Shown here: piece after piece, positions 11,882 to 22,293 of the stretch
Numbering within the stretch: position 1 is the first letter of the stretch
Layout: each line of letters begins with the position of its first letter
Assembly (NCBI GenBank): GCA_009733575.1
Contig: ML769393.1
Span: forward strand, 510,447-574,446
Length of the DNA: 64,000 bases
Source: Gymnopus androsaceus JB14
Taxonomy: Eukaryota > Basidiomycota > Agaricomycetes > Agaricales > Omphalotaceae
Reading direction: 5' to 3'
Notes under the pieces: generated by a model
Database searches by the model: none
Seen by the model: only the letters and a program-made list of their open reading frames with translations
Told to the model about the DNA's origin: nothing
Position numbers and translations under genes: made by a program

Positions 11882-13240
11882 CAAAACTTCAAGGACCTCT
11901 GCGCCTACCTCTCGCCCGTAGATTTTCCGTATGACCCGCTGATGTATAGCTTTAGCGTTTCCACCCAAGTTGGGTATGAGTCGGAAGCTACTGCGCTCCT
12001 CAGGAGCTAGCTGTTGTATTTGTTGTTAATGGGCTTGAGAATGGTGATTGTATGGGAGATGGCTTCAATGTGGAAGTCGTATTCATGTCTTTCCTCCTCT
12101 GACCGATGTAACGCCTCCTCGTATACGTATATCCAGGATACCAACCAGAATAATGTCGGATTGTCAAAGCGATTGGGGTAAGTTTCCGCATGAAGAACTA
12201 CTTGAGACGGAGACATAGAATTGAGTGCCCATGTTGGATGAGAGACCCATTTGTCGTTGAGAACATCGTGACACATTGAATCTCAACCTGAACAGGTAAC
12301 GTTGATTTCCTGTGAGAAAACCTAGGTTGAGTACAACGTATCAGGAAATAACGCAACAACTTACGCTCTCGGGAAGCTTTCGATAGCTTCTATAACGAGC
12401 ACTCAGGTCTACCTTACCCGGCATCATTGATACGGGTCTTTCGACAACTCCATCGACCACCACAGGTCGATTCCAGCCGTCTCTCATCCGAACCTGTGCC
12501 CGTGAGGCTCCCAACTCCTGCTCAATTTTATGCAGTAGCTCAGGCGAGGCCTGCCCCAAGCCTTCCGCCTCTTCCCTCCTGCCATCCCACCCTAATATCT
12601 CTTTCCATTCTCTCATCTGCTCTCCCTCTCCAACCAAAAAGTTGCTCAACTCTTTGACCAATCGAGCAGTATCGATGTACCCCTGTGTGAAGAGGTTCAC
12701 CACCTTGAGGAATTCATTTTAAGTCTCGCAAGAGTCCAATACTTGTTTTACATGGTAGAAAAAGTGTGAAGGGTCAATCATGAGTTGGGCAGCGGGGTGG
12801 AGAAGTGTGGCAGTGGTAGGAATTGGTGCATGCATTCGGGATGAAGATGCGACAGCGGATGCCGAGGTAGCAGTAGAGCGAGTGATTTCCGTTTTGGTCT
12901 TCTTGCTCTGCAGATAACAAGTCAGCTTTGTCTGAGTATCTGATGAGGGGAACATACCCTGCTTGACGTTGCTTTCACTGGAATGATCTCTCTCTCTCAG
13001 CCCGTTTCTCTCATTCTCTGACACTCATAGTGCTTTTTCTCTCGCCTGCTTTCCTTTTCCTTTTCTGCGGCAGAAACGACTCGATGGGTTCGCCTTTCGC
13101 CTGCTTTTTGAATCATGGTGGTCCCTCTCACGGTGATGATGATGATCCCGCTCTCGATGATGATGATGTCGACCTTCCTAAGACTTTTTCCTGGAAAAAC
13201 GAGAAGAAAAACGTCAGTCGTAACATTTGAAAAATGTGCA
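11882..13240 (-). pseudogene. SIN3 fragment: PAH3 and HDAC-interaction region
   Basis: Degenerate piece of the SIN3 histone-deacetylase co-repressor scaffold. In order it shows a basic/Ser linker (near 12960), PAH3 (HFFYHVKQVLDSCET then NEFLKVVNLFTQGYIDTAR), the LSARYRSYRKLP region, VLNDKWVSHPTW, and the strongly conserved YEEALHRSEEERHEYDFHIE and KAIHQRVIRKIYGRE. Introns are still present, for example one starting after RKLPES near 12365. Lesions: TAA replaces the expected Tyr codon in PAH3 (12719-12721), TGA replaces a probable Arg codon (12283-12285), a one-base deletion follows PINN (about 12020), and similarity stops abruptly after EVLEVL near 11882. This cannot make a working SIN3, so an intact copy is expected elsewhere. 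Upstream it abuts a TRA1 fragment. Confidence 0.85.
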
Positions 13241-13339
13241 GATATCGCTCAGACCTCGTTAATCGATTCAGGAGAGTGGAATTGACAGCCTGGCGGAATG
13301 ACTGGTCGGCCGGTTACGTTGAATGAGGACACTGCATAT

Positions 13340-15256
13340 TTCGTTGCGAACGAAGAGATGCAGTGGAGTCTCCAAAGCATACTGTGGTGCCGTCAATGAA
13401 TATCTTTGCATAACAAATAGCCTTTACACACCTCAGTCTCTGTCAGAGAGCATCCAATAGCCATCAAGCTGGGAGCAAATATACCTTCTGTAACAATCGG
13501 GTCGAGGAAATTTTGGAAAGCAGGTGTAAAGCGGAATGAAACGACGTCGCTCGTAGAAAAGATCGGCTGCTGTTGGCCTCCTAATCCTAAAGGAATCGTC
13601 AATACAATCAATAAAATAAAAGAAAATGCGAGTCTTACCTGCAAACAATGAATGTCATGAAGCAGTTTGCAGCATGTCGAAGAGCAAATTGCTTGCGCAT
13701 GCGCCACAACAAGCTTGGACCGTCCATCGTTCGGATCATGTACTAAACGCAATGAGAAAATGATTTGGAGCTGAAAAACGGGGACCTACCCGAGTGAGTA
13801 CATTGTCTGGAATCAACTTACTGGAGACCTCATCAATGACATTCTTCTTCAATGTAAGATAGTCGGCCTTGCCAAACTAAAATATATGAATAAGCCAATA
13901 CACCAAGTTCGGAAAGGAAGACATACCTGGCGCCCAGATTGGTTTATTTCGCACGTAACCTTTTTGACTTTTTCGCCAGAGTAAAGAATCGGATCCTCCC
14001 TTTGGAAGCCCATCGATTCGCAGTGAAGCTCGCATATGTCTGAAAGCGAGATATATGATAAGGATGATGTGCGATAAATGGAATCCGCGAGTTGTTGCTA
14101 CCGTGTATCCGTGTATTGTGATACATTTCCAGCAACAGCCTTGAGACCATGTGTTTTCGAATTTGGGCAGAAGCTTCTGTATTTTTATGAAATCTTGACT
14201 GTTATCCTTGTCCTGCAGCTACGATGAGTTTTAATTCACATTGAGTTGAGTGCTCTCATACCTCTGTATACTGTCCAGGTACATCGAACTCGTCAACCTT
14301 GCTATACTGGAACTCGGTGAGATAATGACTGAGACTGTCAAGCGGCTGAACTCGTGGTCGGCTGTCGAGCAACACCTCATACTTGTCATGCCATTGCTGC
14401 AAGCATTGAATATACTCGTAGTGTGTAAGTTTTGCAGTGATAAAGTCTTTTTCGTACGCTTTCTGAATTCATCCTCATGGATCAGCAAATAACTACTTGG
14501 ATCAAAAGATCGAAACCATACCTTGACCTAGGGCTGAGTGATTCCCTTCTTCACGGGTAGTCCTCAGGTTGAAAACAATGCCTATAGAGAAATTCAGTGA
14601 ACGCCATGAACGGTGAAACATGTGACGCACCTGAGGATAAAGTCTAGCCAAAGTCAGGAGCACGTAGCGAGCTTGCTTTACTTCACAATGAGAGAGGGAA
14701 GCGCAAAGTTGTGGTATTATGGTGATCCAGAACTAAAATGCAGCCTCGCCTTTGTAAGTGTCGAACGCACGAGATACAGTCAAAGTTCCATCATCCACAC
14801 TTAGTAACCATAAAACACAGGTGAGAAGAGGTCGTCGGTCCCACATGCCGATTTGTTCCAATGTGATAGCATTATTCGTTTTGCTTGAAGAGGGCGGCAC
14901 GTCCATAGACCGTAGAACATGTCGTCCTCCGCCAGCTCTGAATAAACATCAGCAAGAGAGTCCAAGACGTTTTCACGAAGGGTGATTTCATCATCTTTCA
15001 AATGATCTAAAGAGCTGCCGAGAATTTCCAGTGAAATATACCATGCACCGAATGCTTTCGCAAGGTATTTAATGAGATGAGGAGGAAGGACCATAGGAGA
15101 CAAGCAGGTATGCAAACCGGTAAGGGTTTGAATAACATTTGGCCGCATTTCAGCCTGCTTGATATGGTAATCTTTGCTGAGCAGGTTGATCATATGCTGC
15201 ATGAGATCACCTTGTTCACGCCGAGAAAGACAGGCCCAAGCAGTGGGGAAGACCGA
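13340..15256 (-). pseudogene. TRA1/TRRAP fragment: FAT and pseudokinase (PIKK) domains
   Basis: C-terminal part of TRA1, the PIKK-family pseudokinase scaffold of SAGA and NuA4. FAT domain pieces: SVFPTAWACLSRREQ, LLSKDYHIKQAEMRPNVIQT, LPPHLIKYLAKAFGAWY and LDSLADVYSELAEDDMFYGLW. Then come CEVKQARYVLLTLARLYPQ, LQQWHDKYEVLLDSRPRVQP and the pseudokinase pieces EDPILYSGEKVKKV, SLLWRMRKQFALRHA and FRFTPAFQNFLDPIVTEGI. Many GT-AG introns remain, so the copy came from DNA, not from mRNA. Lesions: TAG in place of a conserved Trp (14733-14735), a frame shift after MFYGLW near 14920, and others. The 5' junction with SIN3 PAH2 is near 15256. The 3' end fades around 13340, before the usual FATC end. Confidence 0.87.
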
Positions 15257-15720
15257 ATGGTGATAGCGTGATAAGATGTCCAAGAATTGTCTGTATGTTT
15301 CCGGATTGCAACGTTGTTTGATCTTTCGAACATAGGCTACAGCTGGCTCCATAGCTTGAGGCGCTTGAAGCATAGCTGCGTCCGGAGTGTCCCGTCAACT
15401 AGAGGCATGAGACGTTCACGATACTCGGGATGCTTCGCTAAAAATGCACCAACGGAAGGTAAGTATGAAACGGAGGGGAACTGACATGCAAAGAAACGCA
15501 CGCGGAAGAGGGGAAGGAGAAGGAGGATCGTCAGACCAGTGAAATGGTTTGCCTTGGCCGCTACTGGTCGTTTCCATTTTTGTACCCGGAGAAGTTGTCG
15601 CCGTTACATGGTTTGCGTCAACGGAACGCTTGATGCGTATCCGACAGGTAAAAAGTGTTAAATCCTTGGATAAGTGATGGATGACCTTGGAATAATGCTG
15701 ATTATACCCGGAGTGTCGAT
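15257..15720 (-). pseudogene. SIN3 fragment: end of PAH1 and start of PAH2
   Basis: Degenerate 5' piece of SIN3 in the same orientation as the PAH3 fragment downstream. PAH1 ends in the near-diagnostic LFQGHPSLIQGFNTF (about 15640-15690), then a PVGY/RIKRSVDANH segment split over two frames and a Thr-rich linker (TATTSPGTKMETTSS). PAH2 begins with APQAMEPAVAYVRKIKQRC and PETYRQFLDILSRYHH. In an ordinary SIN3 the PAH2 helix would continue, but at about 15256 the sequence switches in frame to TRA1 (SVFPTAWACL). At least two one-base shifts break PAH1. The upstream part of PAH1 is missing and replaced by unrelated sequence. Confidence 0.82.
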
Positions 15721-15809
15721 TCTGTCGATACATGTCAACAATAAGTATTTGAGGCAGAGTACTACGTACTGTTGGCTTTTAAGAGTGTTCCAGAGCTACA
15801 ATGTATTCA

Positions 15810-15952
15810 TGAATGCGTACGTTGGATTTCCTCTTGGGCCTTTTTACATCTAAAAGCTGAATGTCCGTCTTTGTCGTTGGCCTCGCATGATTCGCGATGT
15901 GTTTGGAAGCCACGGGACTCAAAAGTTTGTTGCAGGATTCGCATGTGGGCAT
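15810..15952 (-). pseudogene. C2HC zinc-finger N-terminal fragment
   Basis: An ATG at 15952 opens MPTCESCNK. After a one-base shift it continues FESRGFQTHRESCEANDKD and KKAQEEIQRT. The Cys-x2-Cys / His-x4-Cys spacing is that of a single N-terminal C2HC finger, seen at the start of several repeated mushroom proteins, including some transposon-encoded ones. It stops about 100 bases before the SIN3 PAH1 piece. It may be the start codon region of the chimeric locus or an unrelated relic. Confidence 0.45.
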
Positions 15953-16035
15953 GAAGGATAGATATCGATAGAAAATATATTGAACAGACAGGCAATGTCG
16001 TCGAACGTTGAACCAGCGCTGAACGTGTACTATTA

Positions 16036-16140
16036 TTATTAAGCGCTAGTTTACGCATGATAATTAGGTGATAATCGAATTGTAAGCTGATTATGAGTCA
16101 ATTCTAATCGGATCATAATCCCAGGCCGATTATAAGCGCC
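16036..16140. repeat. AAGCGC repeat segment, right flank of the mosaic
   Basis: Contains attaagcgct (16038-16047) and ttataagcgcc near 16130, with intervening taat/ttat-rich half-sites. In reverse complement the motif cgcttataa followed by an ggattatgatc-like stretch resembles the left flank at 10828-10860. Loose similarity only; not a clean terminal inverted repeat. Confidence 0.4.
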
Positions 16141-16717
16141 AAATCAAGTTTGCGACACACCACGTGATATCGTCTCGAACCGGATCAATCACTTCCCCCG
16201 TCACGTCAAAGCTTCACGTCCGAGTAAGTCAAGAACGGTCACAGTTCTTCTTGTCTCGAGCCTTGACCTGGTTTGCTTTGACTCTGGCCTTTCCTTCTCG
16301 AACGCAGAGCTCTTCCTTCTCAGTATCTTCCAAACTCCAGCTGCGAATAGCAGTTTCCTGAGCCCACTTATCTCGGTCAGTGCTTTCAAAAAAAGCGTCT
16401 CGCCTTTGTTATTAACTGACCTTCAGCTTCTGTTGAAATTATAGTTTTCTGGAAACTCGGAGCTCTTGTAAATCAACTCGCCAGGCGCGTATAATCGAGT
16501 GTGGTGAGTTGAATACAGTCTCCGTATGTCTCTGCCACTCTCATGCTCTTCTTGCCATTTAGCTATCTATTGTCATTACCTTTGGAAGACACGCAAAGAA
16601 GATCCCTTCTATACTTAATTCGGCCTACAGACTCGCGTTCCTGACGTACGCAGTGTCTTTTTTTTACTTATGCTTCCATTAACTCTGAATCTTTAAATCT
16701 TTTCAGGTTCACCAAAA
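16141..16717. other. Intergenic, upstream region of the gene at 16718
   Basis: No supported gene. Contains a CACGTG E-box at about 16161-16166. The tttcag just before the ATG at 16718 suggests a possible 5'-UTR intron acceptor. Confidence 0.45.
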
Positions 16718-18989
16718 ATGACCATATCCTTCTCACTCACGGACCCCAGTGTCACCACTTATTCTACCTATACTCAACGACATGATTTTCCTACCCACAC
16801 CCTCTCTGACGATCTCGCTCAAGAGTCCAACGCAGAAGCCACTTTGCCCAATGATTCGAACTCTTCCCAGAGTGACAATACTCACTTTCATGCAAACTTG
16901 CTTCCCGATTCCAACGACGACAAAGACTTCCTCCGAGGCCGGAGAGTCGTTTGGATTTCTTTCCGAGGTCGAGCATGCGCGCAGGACCGACCCAATCAAG
17001 TTCAACCCAAAGCACAGTTTCAATCGCATAAGCGTACTCCATCTGCTACTCTGAGATGGACACGCGAAATCTTGAAAAAGATACGCTTGTCTAGTTCCAG
17101 CTCGAATTCTGCTTTGAGCGACTCTGTGGTGTGCTCTAGTAACGCATTAACAGTCGAATCCCCTCCAGACGACTTTCAAAATCCTCCTTCACAGCCAGTG
17201 TCTGACCCTTCATTCGAAGAGAAATGCACAACCGACGTAACTTCGATGTCAAAGAGTTTTGGTGGACTCCATCCTTCGGTCTCAAGCTCATCGTCACTTT
17301 CCACTTCGTCGTCCAACGGTCTTGGCAATATAAGCATTTCGCTGAGCTCATCGTCCGAGTTTGATGACTCTTGCGACGACACGGACGAAGATTCGGATTC
17401 GGAACTGGACTCTCTCAAGGAAATCGACCTTGGAGACGGGCTAACGGAAGAAGACGATAAAGACGATGTGGAGCATGTTGAATACGTTGGTGCCGTCCGG
17501 GGAACGCAGGTATATCCCAGTGAGTGCTCAGAGGCTCATACATCCGGCATGAAGAGCGACTACCATCACTGTTGTACCCCCTTCTCCCCCGCTCTCTACG
17601 TGCTCCACGTCGTCTTTCTCGGCCTGCTCGGATGTCGAGTCTGCCCCCGAGTCTTTCCGCGCCATCGACGATGATCCAGAAGAGACTCCCTTGGAGTATG
17701 CTCTAGAGCCTCGCGCAAGCTACACATGCCTTCCCTCTCCTTTGTCCCACATCAACCCTGATCCGGAACTCTCTCATACAAAGTCCATGCTCGAGCCTTC
17801 CCTGCTAACTATGCAACCTCAGCGCCACTTGTATGTTCACCGGGGACATTCTCGCAACGCTTTCCATTACCGGAAGTGGTTCTGGGCCGTGAGGGAAGAG
17901 GATTGGGCACGGTATGCTGAATGGGTCGAACAACGAGAGGCCTACGCTGGAATGTCGCTCTCGCCTGAAATTACCGATTCGCAAGATTCTGACGGAAATG
18001 CGGCTATTGGAGAGGGAGAGGGAGAACTAAAAGCTGGAAAATCGAAAACTAGCGATCACGATCTGTTCAAGCTGTTCCCGTCGCTGTTCTCAAGTGCACG
18101 AGAGACAATGCCGAATAACCTTCAGCAATGGGTTAGCAGGTCGGGGTGCAATGGACTTTGGGATGTCTCTCTGCCATCCAGTATACCGCCGCTCTCGATT
18201 CATCCTCGTTGGGGCGATTTGGTCAATTTCAATCTCTCCACCTCCTACAGTTCTGTGGCATCCTGTACGGATACTTGGTGCATGCATACAGACCGGTACC
18301 TCCTTGTGGGTATGGGGTTGGGTTTGTGGACGATCAGGAAGGTCTTGTGGATATCCGAGTTGAATCGGATGTTTGCTGCTGATCGGACTCGGTGCGAGGA
18401 AGGAGAGCAGACGTATGTCGCAGAAGAGAGTCTGGTAGACTCGAGACGTTTTCCGGCGACGATAGCGCAAGTTTCTCTGAAGAATTCGAGGACGATGATG
18501 AAGAGGAAGGACAAGTGATGCTCCTCTGTTGTCAGCCTTGTCTCGACTACGGTAGCTTCAACGCCAGTGACAGCGATGACTCGGATGTTACACTAGTGGA
18601 AAGCGATCAGTGAATCAGAAGTACACGTTGCTTCCACTTCCTCAATGTCGGTTCTCGCTGCTCAGGCTGATGCACAGCGCAGTGGGCGTAGCGTGGACTT
18701 TGAAAAAACATGTTCCTCGTCGTATGGGCCTCTAGACGACGACGAAGACGACAGCGAGGGAGAGTTTGAAGAAATCAATCTGGGTCTAGGCTGTGATCCA
18801 TGCTCTCCTACTGCAACTAAAAGATTATCTTTGGCGTTGTATCAGCATTTCGAAGCATTCGCATCGACGCCCGCGAAGGAATACACTCCATTCCAACTCA
18901 GCGACGAGTGTAAAAGGCAAAAGCGGTCGGCTCTCTCGACAGGAGGAGCCGCCGATATTGGCAAAACGAAGCTGGTACGAGCAGTGTGA
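16718..18989 (+). CDS. Conserved hypothetical Ser-rich acidic protein, frame-disrupted
   Basis: Unrecognised protein of roughly 730 residues, low-complexity but with structured islands. It starts at the ATG at 16718 (MTISFSLTDPSV). The N-terminal half is Ser-rich with an acidic run (DDSCDDTDEDSDSELDSL). A 37-nt intron (17520-17556) restores the frame into TITVVPPSPPLSTCSTSS. The best-conserved-looking island is RNAFHYRKWFWAVREEDWARY, followed by PLSIHPRWGDL and LLVGMGLGLWTIRKVLW. The C-terminus is again acidic (EEFEDDDEEEG, LVESD, DDDEDDSEGEFEEI). Two one-base frame changes, near 18435 and 18609, split the C-terminal part although composition continues smoothly across them. The end at 18989 assumes both are bridged. 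Function unknown; perhaps a regulatory protein. Confidence 0.55.
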
Positions 18990-19902
18990 GCTGTTGCTTA
19001 CACTTTCGGGTGCAAGAGAATCGACGCATTGAATTATAGTAGCGTTGTTGATTTTCTCCTTCGACGGTGTTGACTGACCGAGTCGTTTATTTAGCCCTAA
19101 AGAAAATTACGACTTTATATTCGTCAATGACCGACGAAATGACTTGGATCATCCGCATTGTCCAGTATCTCGCATTATGAACGCATTTGTCTCTTGTACC
19201 GCATTTTGCATCTCCAACGTCATCACTCTCTTTATGTCTATCTGTAAAACTCAAGCCCTGTTTCTTTTTTTTTTTTCGTCTGGGTTCTGGCAAAGGCTAT
19301 AATACGACGTTCGACTTACTACGCATTGTCTATTACCTACTTAATTCGGTTTGTTGTTATACCCACCTTATTCCTTATTGTCTACTGTACTAGCATTCCT
19401 CCCTATTTGCATGGCTACGCTACATTCGATTTGTCTTTTCTCGCATTGTACTTATGTACTGTCCGCATTACTGATATTTGTACTGTAATCTCCATGACTT
19501 GCATGAATCTAAACGTACCCCATTCATTCTTTCGCGAGCAGCACTCAGCATGAATTCATCTCTTGAACAGTAAAGTAACATTAGTTGTTGACATCATAAG
19601 AATAAAAGTACTACAAGATAAAAATGGGCGAGCCTCGCGAAACTCAAAGTGTTCATGCGCTCGCAAAGATTAATCATTGAAGAGATAATAATACATTACA
19701 GTGTATGTGTAGTATTACAATGTGACGACCAGATTAAGTGAATCGACAAGAAAAAACCTAGAGTAGCTCACTGAAGACGTGGTCATAGATATATATGAAA
19801 ATCTCTAACATCTAGACCTGCTCAGTCGAATCTCCATATAGCTCTTCTCTTGTCCGCTTGTTTGTGTCCAAAGCGATTTGATCCCATAGAGATATTGCCA
19901 GC
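18990..19902. other. Intergenic, no supported gene
   Basis: 3' region of the gene to the left and of the small gene to the right (convergent). It contains a poly-T tract near 19262-19277. Nothing else recognised. Confidence 0.45.
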
Positions 19903-20311
19903 CTAGAGATGAGAGAGCCGAGAAACTGGTAGAAGAAGGAGAATCGTAGGGTTCTTTCGTAGCGTTTCCTCTCCTGGCCCAGGTCCAATGAAGCCTGTTA
20001 AACCGATTAGAATAGATGCTAGACAGGTAACGTGGATGCACGTACCATAGCTCGCGAGACTATAAATTAGACATGCAACCATCCCTAACGTGGACGGTGT
20101 AAGCGACCAAAGGAATAGGATACAACAGAGTAATTGAAGGACCCCGCCGAAGATGATCATTCTGAATCATATTTTGAGTATCATTCAAAGCGCAAGACCC
20201 AAGCAAGACATGTTTTAGATCGAATCCCGGCATGAAGAATCTCAAAGAGTTGTGGCGTCGAGCGAGTGCGCTAAATAGATTGCAGCTGGGTATCGTGGAA
20301 GCAAGAGACAT
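19903..20311 (-). CDS. Small membrane protein, hypothetical
   Basis: Gene model of about 105 residues built from three exons: start ATG at 20311 (MSLASTIPSCNLF), a 37-nt intron at 20162-20198 and a 51-nt intron at 19995-20045, with stop near 19903. The joined product has a soluble N-terminus (FMPGFDLKHVLL) and two probable membrane helices (IIFGGVLQLLCCILFLW and LGMVACLIYSLASYG), then FIGPGPGEETLRKNP and a short hydrophobic tail. Phases match at both junctions. No family recognised. The 37-nt intron is short but matches one in the gene upstream; the model is plausible rather than proven. Confidence 0.45.
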
Positions 20312-20771
20312 CGCGAAGTAAAATAGAAGTCAATCGGGGGTCAAGCTAGTCAAGGTTCAAGGTTCAATCTCAATCTTCAAGCGTTAGAGTCCGATCTAAT
20401 TTTTGATAATGCAAGGCTCTAAGCAAAATGACATCGAAATACATCACTTACTTCGCTACCCAGTTAGCGCAATCCTAGCCTCCTCCAGAGACCATTGGTT
20501 TTGTCCAGTGTTCGTTTTGACAATATTTCTTGCCGCAGCGTCATTACAGGCTCAGTGCTAGGTCACAGATTGGAGAAGGAAGAAGTTGGGAAGAAGTTAA
20601 CGAGAGTAATAATAAGCGCCCATTTTTTCGTTCCGTTGGATGGCATAGTTCAATCCCAGCCTGAAACCACAATTCCACCATCCCCACTGGAGGATGTCTT
20701 CTGCAACGATATCTCCCTCACAGTACTCTGAAATCCTTCATAGACGTCGGAATCCTCAAGTTAAATCCAAA
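20312..20771. other. Divergent promoter region, no gene seen
   Basis: Separates the small membrane protein gene (-) from the methyltransferase gene (+). It includes a short repeat gtcaaggttcaaggttcaatc near 20350. Nothing further supported. Confidence 0.4.
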
Positions 20772-21841
20772 ATGGCCAGCACTCAATTTGAAGTGGACCC
20801 CGAAGACCTTGCCCTGCTTCAAAAACTAACAGGTATCACTGATGAGAAAGAGCTGGAAGACCATGTAACAGAGGTACAGAACAAGGCTAATCGGGTAAGT
20901 CATGTATGCAGAGTCAAACTTGACCTTAAGTGAAGATTGATCGATTGAAAGAGTAGATTCATGCTTATCCATGCATAAGCATGTTCATGTTTACAAAGTT
21001 CGTATGAGATATTCTCGATCCATGGAATCGAAGAGAGCCCTTGTAGATTCAATATCAAGCTTTCTCCCAACTACGAACACGTTCTATCGCTTGCCAAAAC
21101 TCGCAAAGGACGCAATATTTCTGGATGTAGGCTGTTGTGGTAAGTTGTTCCCGTTTCCGTTCTCTTTGCAGTGTGTTAACTATCTGCTACAGTTGCAAAT
21201 GCCCTCAGGAAAGTTGTTTCAGATGGATGGCCTGCAGAGCATACAATTGGGATAGACTTGTACAAAGGTTACTTTATAAGATATCGGATTCACCGTCGGT
21301 CTAATAACTGCGCTAGAATTCTGGAACGTTGGCCATGAACTGTTCAAATCAACATCTGATTCTTTTCCTGCGGGCTTTATAGGCGGGGATCTATTTGACA
21401 ACAGCATCCTTGATCCAACGAATACTGACTCTCCGTTGGATTTGGAATCAGTCAAGCTACGCAGCCTGACCGCGCCTCACGCCTCTAAAGGGCCATATTT
21501 CCGCCATTTACGCTAGCAATGTTTTCCATCTCTTTGACATGGAGAAGCAATGGGATCTTGCCAGACGACTGGTATCTTTATTGAAGCGAACTCCAGGTTC
21601 GATAATATTCGGTCGTCATGGGGTTATACCTTCCGAAAAGGGTTTGTCCCATGGAAAATCGGGTTCGTATCACACTGCAGAGAGCTTTACAAAGATGTGG
21701 ACAGAGTTGTTTGAGCTCAACACTGTGGAAATATCTTGCGAAGTACGAAACAAGTCGGGGAAAAGATTCAACAGCCCTTTAGGGGAGTGGGACATGGTGT
21801 TTTTCAGTATCATCTTTATTGGAGATACTGGTGATGCGTAA
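20772..21841 (+). CDS. Class I SAM-dependent methyltransferase, frame-disrupted
   Basis: Fungal small-molecule-type methyltransferase of unknown substrate. It starts at the ATG at 20772 (MASTQFEVDPEDLALL). Exon 1 ends at 20894; later exons give IHAYPC, then KLSPNYEHVLSLAKTRKG, the SAM-binding motif I AIFLDVGCC, and ANALRKVVSDGWPAEHTIGIDLY (shown here in pieces: WPAEHTIGIDLY is motif II). Then come FWNVGHELFKSTSDSFPAGF, the acidic-loop equivalent LKGHISAIYASNVFHLF, and the C-terminal strand pair ending near 21841. Two one-base breaks exist: before AIFLDVGCC (about 21107) and between SLTA and LTPLKGH (about 21475). Each looks like one extra C. With two breaks the copy could be a pseudogene, but assembly error is equally possible. 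No neighbouring biosynthetic genes suggest a substrate. Confidence 0.72.
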
Positions 21842-22293
21842 TTTATGGTACATTAGAAAACATGATATGATTTTATTGTAATGTACCAGTATACGATGAG
21901 CAAGTACCAGGAAATTGACATCTGGTCGCGTCGTTGTTGAATAAATTTTGAACCTCTGGTTACTGAGGTCAATGAGATACTATACTTTGAAACCCTCGAG
22001 CTCTCGAGATCTCAAGTCTAGAGGCTAAAAAGTGAGAATATGCGCGTCGTCAGCTTGGGTGTGCATGCCGAGTTCTATCGGCGCTTGAAATTTTTTTCTC
22101 ACAAGCCCTGAGTCTTCTTTGACTTTGACTTTGAACGTCAACAACGAATACTCCCAAACTCTTTTGAAGGCGTATTGGTCGCTATTCAACGCCTTCCCAA
22201 GGCATCCTAATATCTTCCTTACGATTAATCTTACTCAAATTAACATTTACGCAACCTTATTGGAATTTTTAGTTTGCTGACTTGCAACTTGCA
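21842..22293. other. Intergenic, promoter region of the SNT1-like gene
   Basis: No supported gene. Contains the repeated hexamer-like string tttgactttgactttgaacg near 22117-22136. Confidence 0.4.

Noticed and set aside
15257..15952. An intact, expressed SIN3 gene with unusual exon order
   Set aside because: PAH2 is cut by TRA1 sequence and there are in-frame stops and several shifts in both SIN3 pieces.
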